Position numbers and translations under genes: made by a program
The notes under the pieces: model-generated
What the model was told of the DNA's origin: nothing
The model's database searches: none
The model's input: the letters and a program-made list of their open reading frames with translations, nothing else
NCBI GenBank assembly: GCA_937927265.1
Contig: CALBCO010000032.1
Coordinates: 1 to 7,088, forward strand
DNA from: an uncultured Verrucomicrobiae bacterium
GTDB taxonomy: Bacteria > Verrucomicrobiota > Verrucomicrobiia > Palsa-1439
Direction: 5' to 3'
Length of the DNA stretch: 7,088 nucleotides
Shown here: in pieces, positions 1-6,588 of the stretch
Layout: each line of letters opens with the position of its first letter
Position numbering within the stretch: position 1 is the first letter of the stretch

Positions 1-496
1 CCTCTTCCAGCGTGACCAGAATATCGCCCTCGATGTCCGCGCCGCGGGCCGGTGCAGCGGATTCCTCTGCTCCGGCAAACTCCGTTTCCCAACCGGCAAA
101 CGGGCTGGCCGGCCGACCAAACGGACTGCGTCCGCCGCCAAAGAATTGCTCGAAGAAATCGCTGAAGCCGGTGCCGCCAAAGTGGAATTCAAACTCTTGC
201 GCTTCACCGGGCGCGCCGCGATGCACCCGGTAGGATTCCCAACCGGGAGGCGCGCCTTGATACTGTTGCCAGCCGGCGCCGAGTTGGTCGTACTTCTTGC
301 GTTTCTCCGGGTCGCCGAGCACTTCGTAGGCTTCGTTGATTTCCTTGAACTTCTCCTCCGCGGCTCTCTTGTCGCCCCGCGCCTTGTCCGGGTGATACTG
401 CATCGCCAGCTTGCGGAAAGCGCGTTTGATCTCCTCCGCCGAGGCGTCCTTCGAGACACCCAGCGTCGCGTAATAATCTTTGAAATCCACTGGCAT
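1..496 (-). CDS. J-domain co-chaperone (DnaJ/CbpA type), 3' end beyond window
   Basis: The first 165 residues of a DnaJ-class co-chaperone, which would deliver unfolded clients to DnaK (Hsp70) in the cytosol and stimulate its ATPase. The ATG at 496-494 begins MPVDFKDYYATLGV. The J domain spans about residues 6-72 and has the essential HPD motif at 35-37 and the usual KFKEINEAYEVLGD helix. A Gly/Phe-rich linker follows (about 75-130, including FEFHFGG and FFEQFFGGG). The visible part stops at ADIEGDILVTLEE (about 153-165), the start of the first C-terminal substrate-binding domain. A DnaJ-type zinc finger would come after this point, so DnaJ and CbpA types cannot be separated with certainty; the DYYATLGV start and linker favour the CbpA type. 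AGGTGA lies just upstream within the end of the MarC gene, and only 3 nt separate the MarC stop from this start, so the two are probably co-transcribed. Confidence 0.93.
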   Translation of the reverse strand, partial: MPVDFKDYYATLGVSKDASAEEIKRAFRKLAMQYHPDKARGDKRAAEEKFKEINEAYEVLGDPEKRKKYDQLGAGWQQYQGAPPGWESYRVHRGAPGEAQEFEFHFGGTGFSDFFEQFFGGGRSPFGRPASPFAGWETEFAGAEESAAPARGADIEGDILVTLEE

Positions 497-499
497 GAA

Positions 500-1132
500 T
501 CACCTGCGAAACATTGGAATTTGTTCCAGAGCGTTCAGAATAAACTGCACACCCACAGCGGCCAACAACAACCCCATCAGCCGCGTCACCAATTTCATCG
601 CCAACGGACTAAGTTGTTTCGCGCCCCGCGCCGCCAGCGCCAGAATCCCAAAACTCACTGCGCCCACCAAGCCGATGCAGACAAACAAAGCCGCTACTTG
701 CTCCACACCCTTGGCTTGATTCAACAAAATCAACGCCGTCGAAATCGCGCCCGGTCCCGCCAAGATCGGCACGGCCAATGGTGTGAGGGCAATGTCGTCT
801 TTTGCGGTCCCCTGCTCCAGTTCCTCGTCGGTCTGCCGGGCCGGCGAGAGCCGCGCTTGCAACATATCCAGCGCGATCCGCAGCAACAGCAAGCTGCCGG
901 CAATCTGAAACGCCGGCAGCGTAATGCCCAGAAACTTGAAAATCCACCGTCCCGCGGCCGCGAAGACCACCAACACTCCCACCGCCACCAGACACGCCAG
1001 CCGCGCCATGCGCAGCCTGGCTGCCACTGTGTCACGCGGCGTCATGGCCAAAAACGCCGGCACTGCCGCAACCGGATCAACGATCACGAACAGCGAGCTG
1101 AACGCCAACAAACTGTATTCAACCAATGTCAT
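500..1132 (-). CDS. MarC family integral membrane protein
   Basis: A 210-residue polytopic inner-membrane protein of the MarC/UPF0056 family. Transport activity has been proposed for the family, but the substrate is not established; the early link to multiple antibiotic resistance was not sustained. About six hydrophobic segments are visible (roughly residues 5-27, 43-65, 68-90, 115-138, 147-168 and 183-203). Family signatures are the DP pair at 19-20 in the first helix followed by PAFLAMTP, the FQIAGSLLLLRIALDML segment at 75-91, and the PLAVPILAGPGAI motif at 118-130. A hydrophilic loop at about 95-113 separates the two three-helix halves. Length is normal for the family. The ATG at 1132 is preceded by only a weak GGTGG. 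The 79 bp upstream, back to the M50 stop, shows no convincing promoter or terminator, so read-through from the M50 gene is likely. The J-domain gene starts 3 nt after its TGA. Confidence 0.9.
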   Translation of the reverse strand: MTLVEYSLLAFSSLFVIVDPVAAVPAFLAMTPRDTVAARLRMARLACLVAVGVLVVFAAAGRWIFKFLGITLPAFQIAGSLLLLRIALDMLQARLSPARQTDEELEQGTAKDDIALTPLAVPILAGPGAISTALILLNQAKGVEQVAALFVCIGLVGAVSFGILALAARGAKQLSPLAMKLVTRLMGLLLAAVGVQFILNALEQIPMFRR

Positions 1133-1211
1133 CTTGCCACCGACACTCTACCACCTCAGACAAGTATCCAGCGCACCGCGCGACCGCGCCAGAACGGCAA
1201 AACTGATCGGC

Positions 1212-2336
1212 TCACAACGGGTGGAATCCGCGCGCCGCGCGCCAGGCGGGTACCACGCCGCGTGGCAACACCGATTGAATCATCATCATCTCGCCGATGT
1301 TCTCCGGTGTGATCAAACCCACGATTCGCCCGAACCGATCCACCGCCGCCAAGGCCGGACATTCGCACTCCTGCATCCCGCGAAACGCTTCCTCAAACGG
1401 CGCATGCATCGAAACGCGTGGAATGTTCGTCCGCATCACTTCCACCACGGGCACGTCCGGACCGCTGCGCCGGTACGCCTTGATCATGTCGTCGCGCGTC
1501 AGCAAGCCCAGCAACTCGTCATCCGCTGACACCACCGGGAACTCGTGTTGGGACGTTCGCAACAGTGCATCCACCGCGTCGGCCAACGTGGCGTGTTCGT
1601 CGAGCGTCACGAACTGCGTCACCATCGCGTCGGCCACGCGCAAGCCGCCGGTCAGGTCTTTGATTTGCGCCGCCGCCGCTTCCTGTTGCGCGCCGAGATA
1701 GACGAACAAGGCGATGAACAACAACATCGGATTCCAGAACAAACCAGCAAACCCAAACAGAAATGCCAGCCCTTGTCCGACACTGGCCGCGATGTTGGTG
1801 GCCCGGCTATACGACATCCGCATCGCCAACAACGAACGCAACACGCGCCCGCCGTCCATCGGGAAAGCGGGGATCAGATTGAACAACACCAGCATGATGT
1901 TGATGGAGGCGAGTTTGGTCAGCAACTGGACGCCCGGCTCGTTGAGTCGTCCGAAATCCTCCAGCCCGGTGCGGCCGCCGAGATAGATGATCAACATCGT
2001 CGCAATGACGACATTCACCAATGGCCCGGCAATCGCGACAATCAACTCCTGCCACGGCTGATCCGGCATCCGTTGCAACCGCGCCACACCGCCGATGGGC
2101 AGCAACGTGATGTCCGGCGTCCGAATCCCGAACTGCCGGGCCGCCAGCGCGTGACCGAACTCGTGCAACAACACGCACCCGAACAACGCCAGCAGGAATG
2201 TCACGCCTTGGACTGCAGCCGCTGGGCCGCCGAGGCTGTAGTAGCCGAACCCGATCCACGCCAGAAACAGCAGAAACGTGATGTGCAATCGGACATCAAT
2301 GCCGGCCACACGGGCAATTTTGACAGACCATCTCAT
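1212..2336 (-). CDS. Site-2 protease-like M50 zinc metalloprotease with C-terminal CBS domains
   Basis: A 374-residue intramembrane metalloprotease of the M50 site-2 protease group, the SpoIVFB-like branch that carries CBS domains. Such enzymes cleave transmembrane segments of anchored regulators or remnant peptides; the substrate here is unknown. The zinc motif HEFGH is at 58-62 inside a hydrophobic helix, and the third ligand motif NLIPAFPMDGGR is at 153-164, with D161 as the expected zinc ligand. AGPLVN at 103-108 is a conserved family element. Membrane segments lie at about 17-32, 43-66, 97-118, 142-160 and 185-214. A CBS pair follows (about 234-288 and 297-352), usually an adenine-nucleotide-sensing module. 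The ATG at 2336 is preceded by AAAGGAA with 7 nt spacing, which supports the start. The next gene upstream on this strand is separated only by the RAYT cassette; repeat copy A ends 56 bp before the start codon and could have displaced the native promoter or leader. Confidence 0.93.
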   Translation of the reverse strand: MRWSVKIARVAGIDVRLHITFLLFLAWIGFGYYSLGGPAAAVQGVTFLLALFGCVLLHEFGHALAARQFGIRTPDITLLPIGGVARLQRMPDQPWQELIVAIAGPLVNVVIATMLIIYLGGRTGLEDFGRLNEPGVQLLTKLASINIMLVLFNLIPAFPMDGGRVLRSLLAMRMSYSRATNIAASVGQGLAFLFGFAGLFWNPMLLFIALFVYLGAQQEAAAAQIKDLTGGLRVADAMVTQFVTLDEHATLADAVDALLRTSQHEFPVVSADDELLGLLTRDDMIKAYRRSGPDVPVVEVMRTNIPRVSMHAPFEEAFRGMQECECPALAAVDRFGRIVGLITPENIGEMMMIQSVLPRGVVPAWRAARGFHPL

Positions 2337-2392
2337 GGGGTTGTTCCTTTCGGGAATAGCGGGGCTGATGTGTTGTCATGCCTTCCCTGTTT

Positions 2393-2498
2393 ATCCAAAG
2401 CGCCGCTGGCGCGGCGCACTCCAAAAGCTATCGCCCCTGCCGGGCAGCCCTCGTACTGCGCGCCAGCGTCTTGGAGTGCGGCGTGACAGCGCCGCTTT
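2393..2498. repeat. REP/BIME-like palindromic repeat, copy A
   Basis: A 106-bp element repeated in the same orientation at 3134-3239 with 8 mismatches. It is a long imperfect palindrome. The left end forms a perfect 7-bp hairpin (GCGCCGC, loop TGGC, GCGGCGC; 2400-2417). The right end forms a 6-bp hairpin plus one G-T pair (2478-2495). A small central palindrome CTGCCGGGCAG sits at 2437-2447. The outer 27-nt arms match each other in inverted orientation at 23 positions. Two facing hairpins are the architecture of REP doublets (BIMEs). This copy lies between the divergent M50 and RAYT genes and its right arm has decayed relative to copy B. Confidence 0.85.
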
Positions 2499-2551
2499 CC
2501 ATCGGTTATTTTCCACTTGCCGGTTCCCCCGCGGCCAGACAGGCTAGGCGC

Positions 2552-3061
2552 ATGGCCGAGTTTCCCATGCCCTGGCCGCACGCGCCAACACATCAACTTA
2601 CCGAGGCAGGCGTGTATTTCGTCACCGCCGGTACCTACCGCAAAGCCCATCACTTCCGCGGCTCGCACCGGCTGGCCGTGCTCCAACGCGGTCTGCTCAA
2701 GCTCACTGCGGCATATGGTTGGCAACTGGAAGCCTGGGCGGTGTTTTCCAATCATTACCATTTTGTGGCTCACTCGCCGTCGAACAGCGAATCGGCCGCG
2801 AGTCTTGTCCAGATGCTGGGCGAACTCCACGCCAAGAGCGCCGCGTGGATCAACCGGCTGGATCACGCGCCCGGCCGCCAAGTCTGGCATAACTATTGGG
2901 AGACGCGGTTGACATTCGAGCGCTCGTACTTGGCGCGATTGAATTACGTTCATCAGAACCCGGTGAAACATGGTTTGGTGCCGGTAGCCAGCCAATATCC
3001 GTGGTGCTCGGCAGCATGGTTTGAACGTACGGCGTCTCCTGCGCAAGTGAAGAGTATTTAG
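2552..3061 (+). CDS. REP-associated tyrosine transposase (RAYT, Y1_Tnp/IS200-like family)
   Basis: A 169-residue single-strand DNA nuclease/transposase of the Y1 HUH superfamily. The metal-binding HUH pair is the HYH in NHYHFV (H68 and H70), and the catalytic tyrosine is expected at Y132 in YVHQNPVKHGLV, the typical RAYT helix. Other family features are the N-terminal GVYFVTAGTYRK strand, the VWHNYWETRL segment at about 111-120 and a late YPWCSAAW. No frameshift or internal stop is present, so the enzyme may be active. The reading frame stays open upstream to 2378, but that part translates repeat copy A and is unlikely to be protein. ATG 2552 was chosen because it lies beyond the repeat; ATG 2567 is the alternative, and neither has a strong ribosome binding site. 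The gene points opposite to all its neighbours and converges on the 151-residue gene, with copy B between them. Confidence 0.9.
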   Translation: MAEFPMPWPHAPTHQLTEAGVYFVTAGTYRKAHHFRGSHRLAVLQRGLLKLTAAYGWQLEAWAVFSNHYHFVAHSPSNSESAASLVQMLGELHAKSAAWINRLDHAPGRQVWHNYWETRLTFERSYLARLNYVHQNPVKHGLVPVASQYPWCSAAWFERTASPAQVKSI

Positions 3062-3133
3062 CGGTTCAAGATTGATCGGATGCAAGTGCGGGACGAGTAT
3101 GAACCGGTTGGCGAATGGTAAGGTGCGGGACAG

Positions 3134-3239
3134 ATCCAAAGCGCCGCTGGCGCGGCGCGCTCCAAAAGCTGTCGCCCCTGCCGGGCAGCCCTCGCGCCAC
3201 GCGCCAGCGTCTTGGAGTGCGGCGCGCCAGCGCCGCTTT
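3134..3239. repeat. REP/BIME-like palindromic repeat, copy B
   Basis: The second 106-bp copy, offset exactly 741 bp from copy A and better preserved. Both end hairpins are perfect 7-bp stems with complementary loops (3141-3158, loop TGGC; 3219-3236, loop GCCA), and the 27-nt outer arms agree at 24 positions. Weaker arm pairing continues inward, so the whole element could fold into one long hairpin. It lies 12 bp beyond the stop of the Lon-linked operon and between two convergent genes, so it could also act as an mRNA 3'-end stabiliser or transcription barrier. There is no U-tract typical of an intrinsic terminator. Confidence 0.85.
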
Positions 3240-3251
3240 GCTTGAGTGACG

Positions 3252-3707
3252 TCATTCACGGCACAATACTCCCAGGCTCTTGATGAGTTTGCTTTTTGGC
3301 GCTTTGACCAAGTCGGACGGGAAGGTGCGAGTGACACGCCGGCGTACGGCGACCGGCAGTTCGTTCACAATCGCGCGGTTGATCTCTTTGTGGGCCACCA
3401 GCCAGATCGGGTCACCGTCGGCACTCGATGCGATGTGGCGAAGGTGGCCGGCGATCTTCTTCACGAGCCGCCGTTTGAGTTCCACGCGCAGATTGTGATC
3501 GTCGGCCACGGGTGCGCCCCATTGTTTCTGCGTTGGTTTGGCCCGTTGGCCGGCCATGTCGCGCACCGCGTCCACCAGCCGCCGATGCGCCTCCTCCAAT
3601 TGGATGCTCGCCAGCTCGGTCAGATGCGGCGTGCCGCGGGGCGTTTGTTCCAGCCGGTAGGCTTTGAACAGTCCGAGATCGGTCACAATGACAAGCGTTG
3701 AGTTCAT
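3252..3707 (-). CDS. Host-attachment / bacterial release-factor-like (baeRF) domain protein
   Basis: A 151-residue soluble protein without signal peptide or membrane segment. The N-terminal strand STLVIVTDLGLFKAYRLE, a variable charged middle, and the C-terminal part with KRRLVKKIAGHLRHIA, DPIWLVAHKEINRAIVNEL and VRRRVTRTFPSDL resemble the layout of the Host_attach family. In those proteins a WVLVAD-type strand begins the domain, a later LVLVAP strand precedes a helix, and a DLT-like motif ends it. This family has been linked to bacterial homologues of archaeo-eukaryotic release factors. The assignment rests on pattern memory and is moderate. The ATG at 3707 overlaps the Lon TGA as ATGA, and AAGGAGG (3724-3718) lies 10 nt upstream, so translation is coupled to Lon. 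A role in the same stress response, perhaps at stalled or damaged ribosomes, is inference only. Confidence 0.55.
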   Translation of the reverse strand: MNSTLVIVTDLGLFKAYRLEQTPRGTPHLTELASIQLEEAHRRLVDAVRDMAGQRAKPTQKQWGAPVADDHNLRVELKRRLVKKIAGHLRHIASSADGDPIWLVAHKEINRAIVNELPVAVRRRVTRTFPSDLVKAPKSKLIKSLGVLCRE

Positions 3708-6127
3708 TTCGTCAGCGCCTCCTTCAATCCGTCGTCCACGGTTGCAACGGGGATGAGTTTGAGTTTCTTCCGAATGTCGGCCGGGATGTCCGGGAGGTCT
3801 TTTTCATTGAGTTTGGGGATGATGACGGTTTTGATGCCGGCCCGCAGGGCGGCGAGTGATTTTTCTTTCAAACCGCCGATCGGCAACACAAGGCCGCGGA
3901 GGGTGATTTCGCCGGTCATCGCCACGTCCGGGCGTACCGGTCGGTTGGTGAAGAGCGACGCAAGCGCCGTGAACATCGCCACGCCGGCCGACGGACCGTC
4001 TTTCGGCACGGCACCGGCGGGGACGTGGATGTGAATGTCGGTGTTTTTGAACGCGTCGCCAGCGATGCCGAGCGTTTTGCTGCGGGCTTTCACGAGGCTG
4101 AGGGCGGCTTGGGCGCTTTCTTTCATCACGTCGCCGATCTGGCCGGTGAGCAGGATGTTGCCTTTGCCGGGGTAGCGAATTGCTTCGACGTGCAAAATGT
4201 CGCCGCCGGTCGGCGTCCAAGCCAAACCGGTCACGACGCCGGGTTTGGCCGAGGCGAGTTTGGTTTCGCGGATGTATTTCGGCGGACCGAGGATGGTTTC
4301 GACAACCTTGGGCGTGATAGTCAATCCGGTGATTTCCTGGCGGGCGACGCGGGCGGCGACGTGCCGGCAAACGGCGGCGATCTGGCGTTCGAGTTCGCGC
4401 ACGCCGGCTTCGCGAGTGTAATCGTCCATGACCCGCCGCAGGGCTAATAATTCAAACTTGCAGTGGCCGTTTTTGAGGCCGTGTTCTTTGAGCTGGCGTT
4501 TGACGAGGTAACGCCGGGCGATTTCGAGTTTCTCGCGGTCGGTGTAGCCGGGCAGTTCGATGACTTCCATGCGATCGCGCAGCGCGGGCGGCACGGTGTC
4601 CATCACATTGGCCGTGCAGATGAACATGACCTGCGAGAGGTCAAACGGCACGTCGAGATAATGGTCGTTGAAGGCGTGGTTCTGACGCGGGTCGAGCACT
4701 TCCAACAACGCGCTGGCCGGGTCGCCGCGGAAGTCCGCGCCGACCTTGTCAATTTCGTCGAGCATCAACACGGGGTTGCGCGAGCCGCAGCGGCGGATTT
4801 CCTGGATGATGCGGCCGGGCATCGAGCCGATGTAGGTGCGCCGGTGACCGCGGATTTCCGCCTCGTCGTGAACGCCGCCGAGGCTCAGGCGGGCAAACTT
4901 GCGTCCCAGCGCGTCGGCGATGGATTGGCCGAGCGAGGTTTTGCCCACGCCGGGCGGGCCGAGGAAACAAAGGATCGGGCCGTGGCCGGTCGGGTTGAGT
5001 TTGCGAACGGCGAGATATTCGATGAGGCGGCGTTTGACTTTTTCGAGGTTGTAGTGGTCGCGGTCGAGCGTCTTTTGTGCGCGGTCGAGGTCGAGGTTGT
5101 CGGTGGTGAGTTTGTTCCACGGCAGTTCGGCGATGGTCTCGACGTAGCTGACAATGACCGCGTATTCCGGGCTGGCTGGGTGGAGCTGGCTGAGGCGGCG
5201 CAGTTCGCGCTCGGCCTGTTCCATGACGGTAGCGGGGGGCGCGGCTTCTTCGAGCCGTTTGCGGAGGTTGGCGACTTGTTCTTCGACGCCGCCTTCAGCT
5301 TCGCCGAGTTCTTTTTGGATGGCGCGGAGTTGTTCGCGGAGGACGGCCTTGCGTTGCTGGTCGGAGAACGACGAGGAGACGTCTTTCTGAATCTTGTGTT
5401 GGAGTTGGGCGATTTCGAGTTGGCCGGTGACGGCGCGATGGACGGCGCGGACGCGGGCCGCGATGTCGCGTTCTTCGAGCAGTTTTTGTTTTTCGGCCAC
5501 GCTGAGGTTGAGGCTGCCGGCGATGAAGTCGGCTAGTTGACCGGGGTCTTCGATGTTGAGCAGCACCATCTTGACCGGTTCGGATTCTTCGGCGGTGAGT
5601 TCGACGAGTTTGATGGCCGAGTCGCGCAGTCCCTGGACGGTGGCGGCGAACTCTTTTTCGCCGGGCAGCGGGGCGACAGGCGCGAGGCGTTCGACCTCAG
5701 CGCGGATGAACGGGTGGGCGAGCAGAACTTTGCGGATGGCGATGCGTTCGAGGGCTTGGACGACGACGACGATTTGGTTTTCGGCAGGCCGGAACAGTTT
5801 CAGAACCGTTGCCGCGACGCCAACCTGATAGAGATCGTCGGGTTTGGGATCGTCGGTGGCCGGGTCTTTCTGGGCGAAGACGCCGATGATTTTGCTGTGG
5901 GGCAGGGTTTCTTCGAGGAGCTGCCGCGAGCCGGGCCGGCCGACTTGCAGCGGGGTAACCATGCCAGGAAACAGAACGGTGTTGCGGATGGGAAGAATCG
6001 GCAGCGTATCTGGGATGGGCGGCGTTTCTTTTTGTTCGGGAGCACCCGGCACCGTCGGCGCGGCGACCGGAGCAGCAGCCGGGGTGTCGGTGGCAACGAG
6101 GCGCGGAAAAAATACTTGCGATTTCAC
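3704..6127 (-). CDS. lon: ATP-dependent protease Lon (La)
   Basis: A full-length, 807-residue cytosolic Lon protease, a homohexamer that unfolds and degrades damaged proteins and some regulators. After an Ala/Pro-rich leader of about 40 residues, the N-terminal substrate domain begins at LPILPIRNTVLFPG (about 42-55). A charged helical region follows (about 215-310). The AAA+ module has Walker A GPPGVGKT at 390-397 and Walker B VLMLDEID at 453-460. In the C-terminal protease domain the catalytic serine is S713 in PKDGPSAG, and its lysine partner is K756 in GGLKEK, 43 residues later as in the E. coli enzyme. The GTG at 6127 is preferred over an in-frame ATG at 6190 because it forms a GTGA overlap with the Hsp20 stop and has GAGGAGG 4 nt upstream; the longer form would add 21 residues read from within hsp20. 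All catalytic elements are intact. Confidence 0.96.
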   Translation of the reverse strand: MKSQVFFPRLVATDTPAAAPVAAPTVPGAPEQKETPPIPDTLPILPIRNTVLFPGMVTPLQVGRPGSRQLLEETLPHSKIIGVFAQKDPATDDPKPDDLYQVGVAATVLKLFRPAENQIVVVVQALERIAIRKVLLAHPFIRAEVERLAPVAPLPGEKEFAATVQGLRDSAIKLVELTAEESEPVKMVLLNIEDPGQLADFIAGSLNLSVAEKQKLLEERDIAARVRAVHRAVTGQLEIAQLQHKIQKDVSSSFSDQQRKAVLREQLRAIQKELGEAEGGVEEQVANLRKRLEEAAPPATVMEQAERELRRLSQLHPASPEYAVIVSYVETIAELPWNKLTTDNLDLDRAQKTLDRDHYNLEKVKRRLIEYLAVRKLNPTGHGPILCFLGPPGVGKTSLGQSIADALGRKFARLSLGGVHDEAEIRGHRRTYIGSMPGRIIQEIRRCGSRNPVLMLDEIDKVGADFRGDPASALLEVLDPRQNHAFNDHYLDVPFDLSQVMFICTANVMDTVPPALRDRMEVIELPGYTDREKLEIARRYLVKRQLKEHGLKNGHCKFELLALRRVMDDYTREAGVRELERQIAAVCRHVAARVARQEITGLTITPKVVETILGPPKYIRETKLASAKPGVVTGLAWTPTGGDILHVEAIRYPGKGNILLTGQIGDVMKESAQAALSLVKARSKTLGIAGDAFKNTDIHIHVPAGAVPKDGPSAGVAMFTALASLFTNRPVRPDVAMTGEITLRGLVLPIGGLKEKSLAALRAGIKTVIIPKLNEKDLPDIPADIRKKLKLIPVATVDDGLKEALTK

Positions 6128-6558
6128 GATGCCTCCTCGGAGATGGGCGTGACGTTGATGATCTGGCGTTCGAGCGGCAGCGTGATCCACAACAATCCTT
6201 CCCGGTACTGGGCGGTCACGCGCTCAGGATCCACCGGTTCGGGCAACTCCAACACGCGTTCAAATGGTCCATAATCAATTTCCATCGCCAGCGTTTGCCG
6301 GGGCGCGTCGGCGGGGCAGCCCGGTTCTGGAGGCGGGCGCACGCCCGCGAGATAGAGGCGACGCGATTCCGCTTTCACGGATATGGCCTTCTTGTCCACA
6401 CCGGCGATGTCCACGCAGATGACGAACCGGTCGGCAAGCCGGTAGGCATTCAGAGGGGGTTGCCACTGGTTGGTGGCGCCGGTGAAACCGAACGCCTGAC
6501 GGCGCAGCTCGTCCATCCACCGGCTCATTTCTTTGTGCAAGCGGTCCATTTCGCTCAT
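6124..6558 (-). CDS. hsp20: Hsp20 / alpha-crystallin small heat-shock protein
   Basis: A 144-residue ATP-independent holdase that binds unfolding proteins and keeps them available for DnaK or proteases. The N-terminal arm is short (about 1-32). The alpha-crystallin domain (about 33-130) shows PPLNAYRLADRFVICVDIAG, the EIDYGPFERVLELP strand at 93-106, and the conserved closing AQYREGLLWITLPL at 116-129. The C-terminal tail carries an IINV stretch where family members have the I-x-I oligomerisation motif. The ATG at 6558 was chosen because AGGAAGG lies 6 nt upstream; an open extension to 6627 would run back into the preceding gene. It starts 46 nt after the Deg-type stop and overlaps lon by 4 nt. 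The leader contains a palindrome described separately. Confidence 0.93.
   Translation of the reverse strand: MSEMDRLHKEMSRWMDELRRQAFGFTGATNQWQPPLNAYRLADRFVICVDIAGVDKKAISVKAESRRLYLAGVRPPPEPGCPADAPRQTLAMEIDYGPFERVLELPEPVDPERVTAQYREGLLWITLPLERQIINVTPISEEAS
6132..6138 (-). promoter_or_regulatory. Shine-Dalgarno site deciding the lon GTG start
   Basis: GAGGAGG on the minus strand, inside the last codons of hsp20, 4 nt before the GTG at 6127. It is the strongest ribosome binding site around this junction and, together with the GTGA stop-start overlap, fixes the lon start. Confidence 0.7.
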
Positions 6559-6573
6559 CGCACACCTTCCTTT

Positions 6574-6588
6574 CGCACGGGCCGTGCG
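6574..6588 (-). promoter_or_regulatory. Perfect 15-bp palindrome in the hsp20 leader
   Basis: An odd palindrome CGCACGG-N-CCGTGCG in the 46-nt gap between the Deg-type stop and hsp20. In RNA it would form a 5-bp stem with a 5-nt loop immediately upstream of the hsp20 ribosome binding site. The 5' arm core CGCAC could also pair with the GTGCG directly before the ATG, which would loop out the Shine-Dalgarno sequence. It might be an RNA switch, an RNA processing site or a protein operator. It has no U-tract, so it is not a clear terminator, and function is unproven. Confidence 0.35.

Larger units (their letters stand above)
2393..3239 (+). mobile_element. RAYT cassette: REP-associated tyrosine transposase flanked by two REP-like doublets
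   Basis: An 847-bp unit made of repeat copy A, 53 bp of spacer, an intact-looking RAYT gene, 72 bp of spacer and repeat copy B. RAYTs are known single-strand-specific HUH-superfamily enzymes, usually single-copy and domesticated, that recognise REP hairpins next to their own gene. The direct-repeat arrangement and the paired hairpins fit that model. The boundaries given are those of the repeats. I see no target-site duplication, which is expected for this enzyme class. The cassette lies between minus-strand genes and is the only plus-strand unit in the window. Confidence 0.8.

Noticed and set aside
146..2486. Long plus-strand frames opposite the J-domain, MarC and M50 genes (388, 201 and 313 codons)
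   Set aside because: Their products are rich in Arg, Gln and His without recognisable domains, and the opposite strand carries well-conserved protein families.
2378..2551. A 58-residue N-terminal extension of the RAYT reading frame
   Set aside because: Most of it is a translation of repeat copy A, and RAYT proteins normally begin shortly before the GVYFVT-type strand.
3134..3239. Repeat copy B as an intrinsic terminator for the Lon operon
   Set aside because: It is a strong hairpin close to the stop, but no run of T follows on either strand and the same sequence flanks the RAYT on the other side. A REP-like element is the better explanation; a secondary role in transcript ends remains possible.
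2393..3239. CRISPR array
   Set aside because: Only two long copies 741 bp apart with a transposase gene between them; there are no regular short spacers and no cas genes.
2333..3337. A 334-codon open frame on the minus strand spanning the whole RAYT cassette, whose stop overlaps the M50 start codon as ATGA
   Set aside because: It translates both palindromic repeats (giving the repeated AALQDAG-type peptide), the antisense of the RAYT gene and part of the 151-residue gene. There is no domain signature; the stop-start overlap is best explained by chance.
4463..6274. Two long adjoining open frames on the plus strand opposite lon (357 and 245 codons)
   Set aside because: They are antisense to a clearly real Lon gene with intact catalytic motifs. 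Their Val/Phe/Ala/Asp/Glu-rich composition is typical of shadow frames in GC-rich genes.
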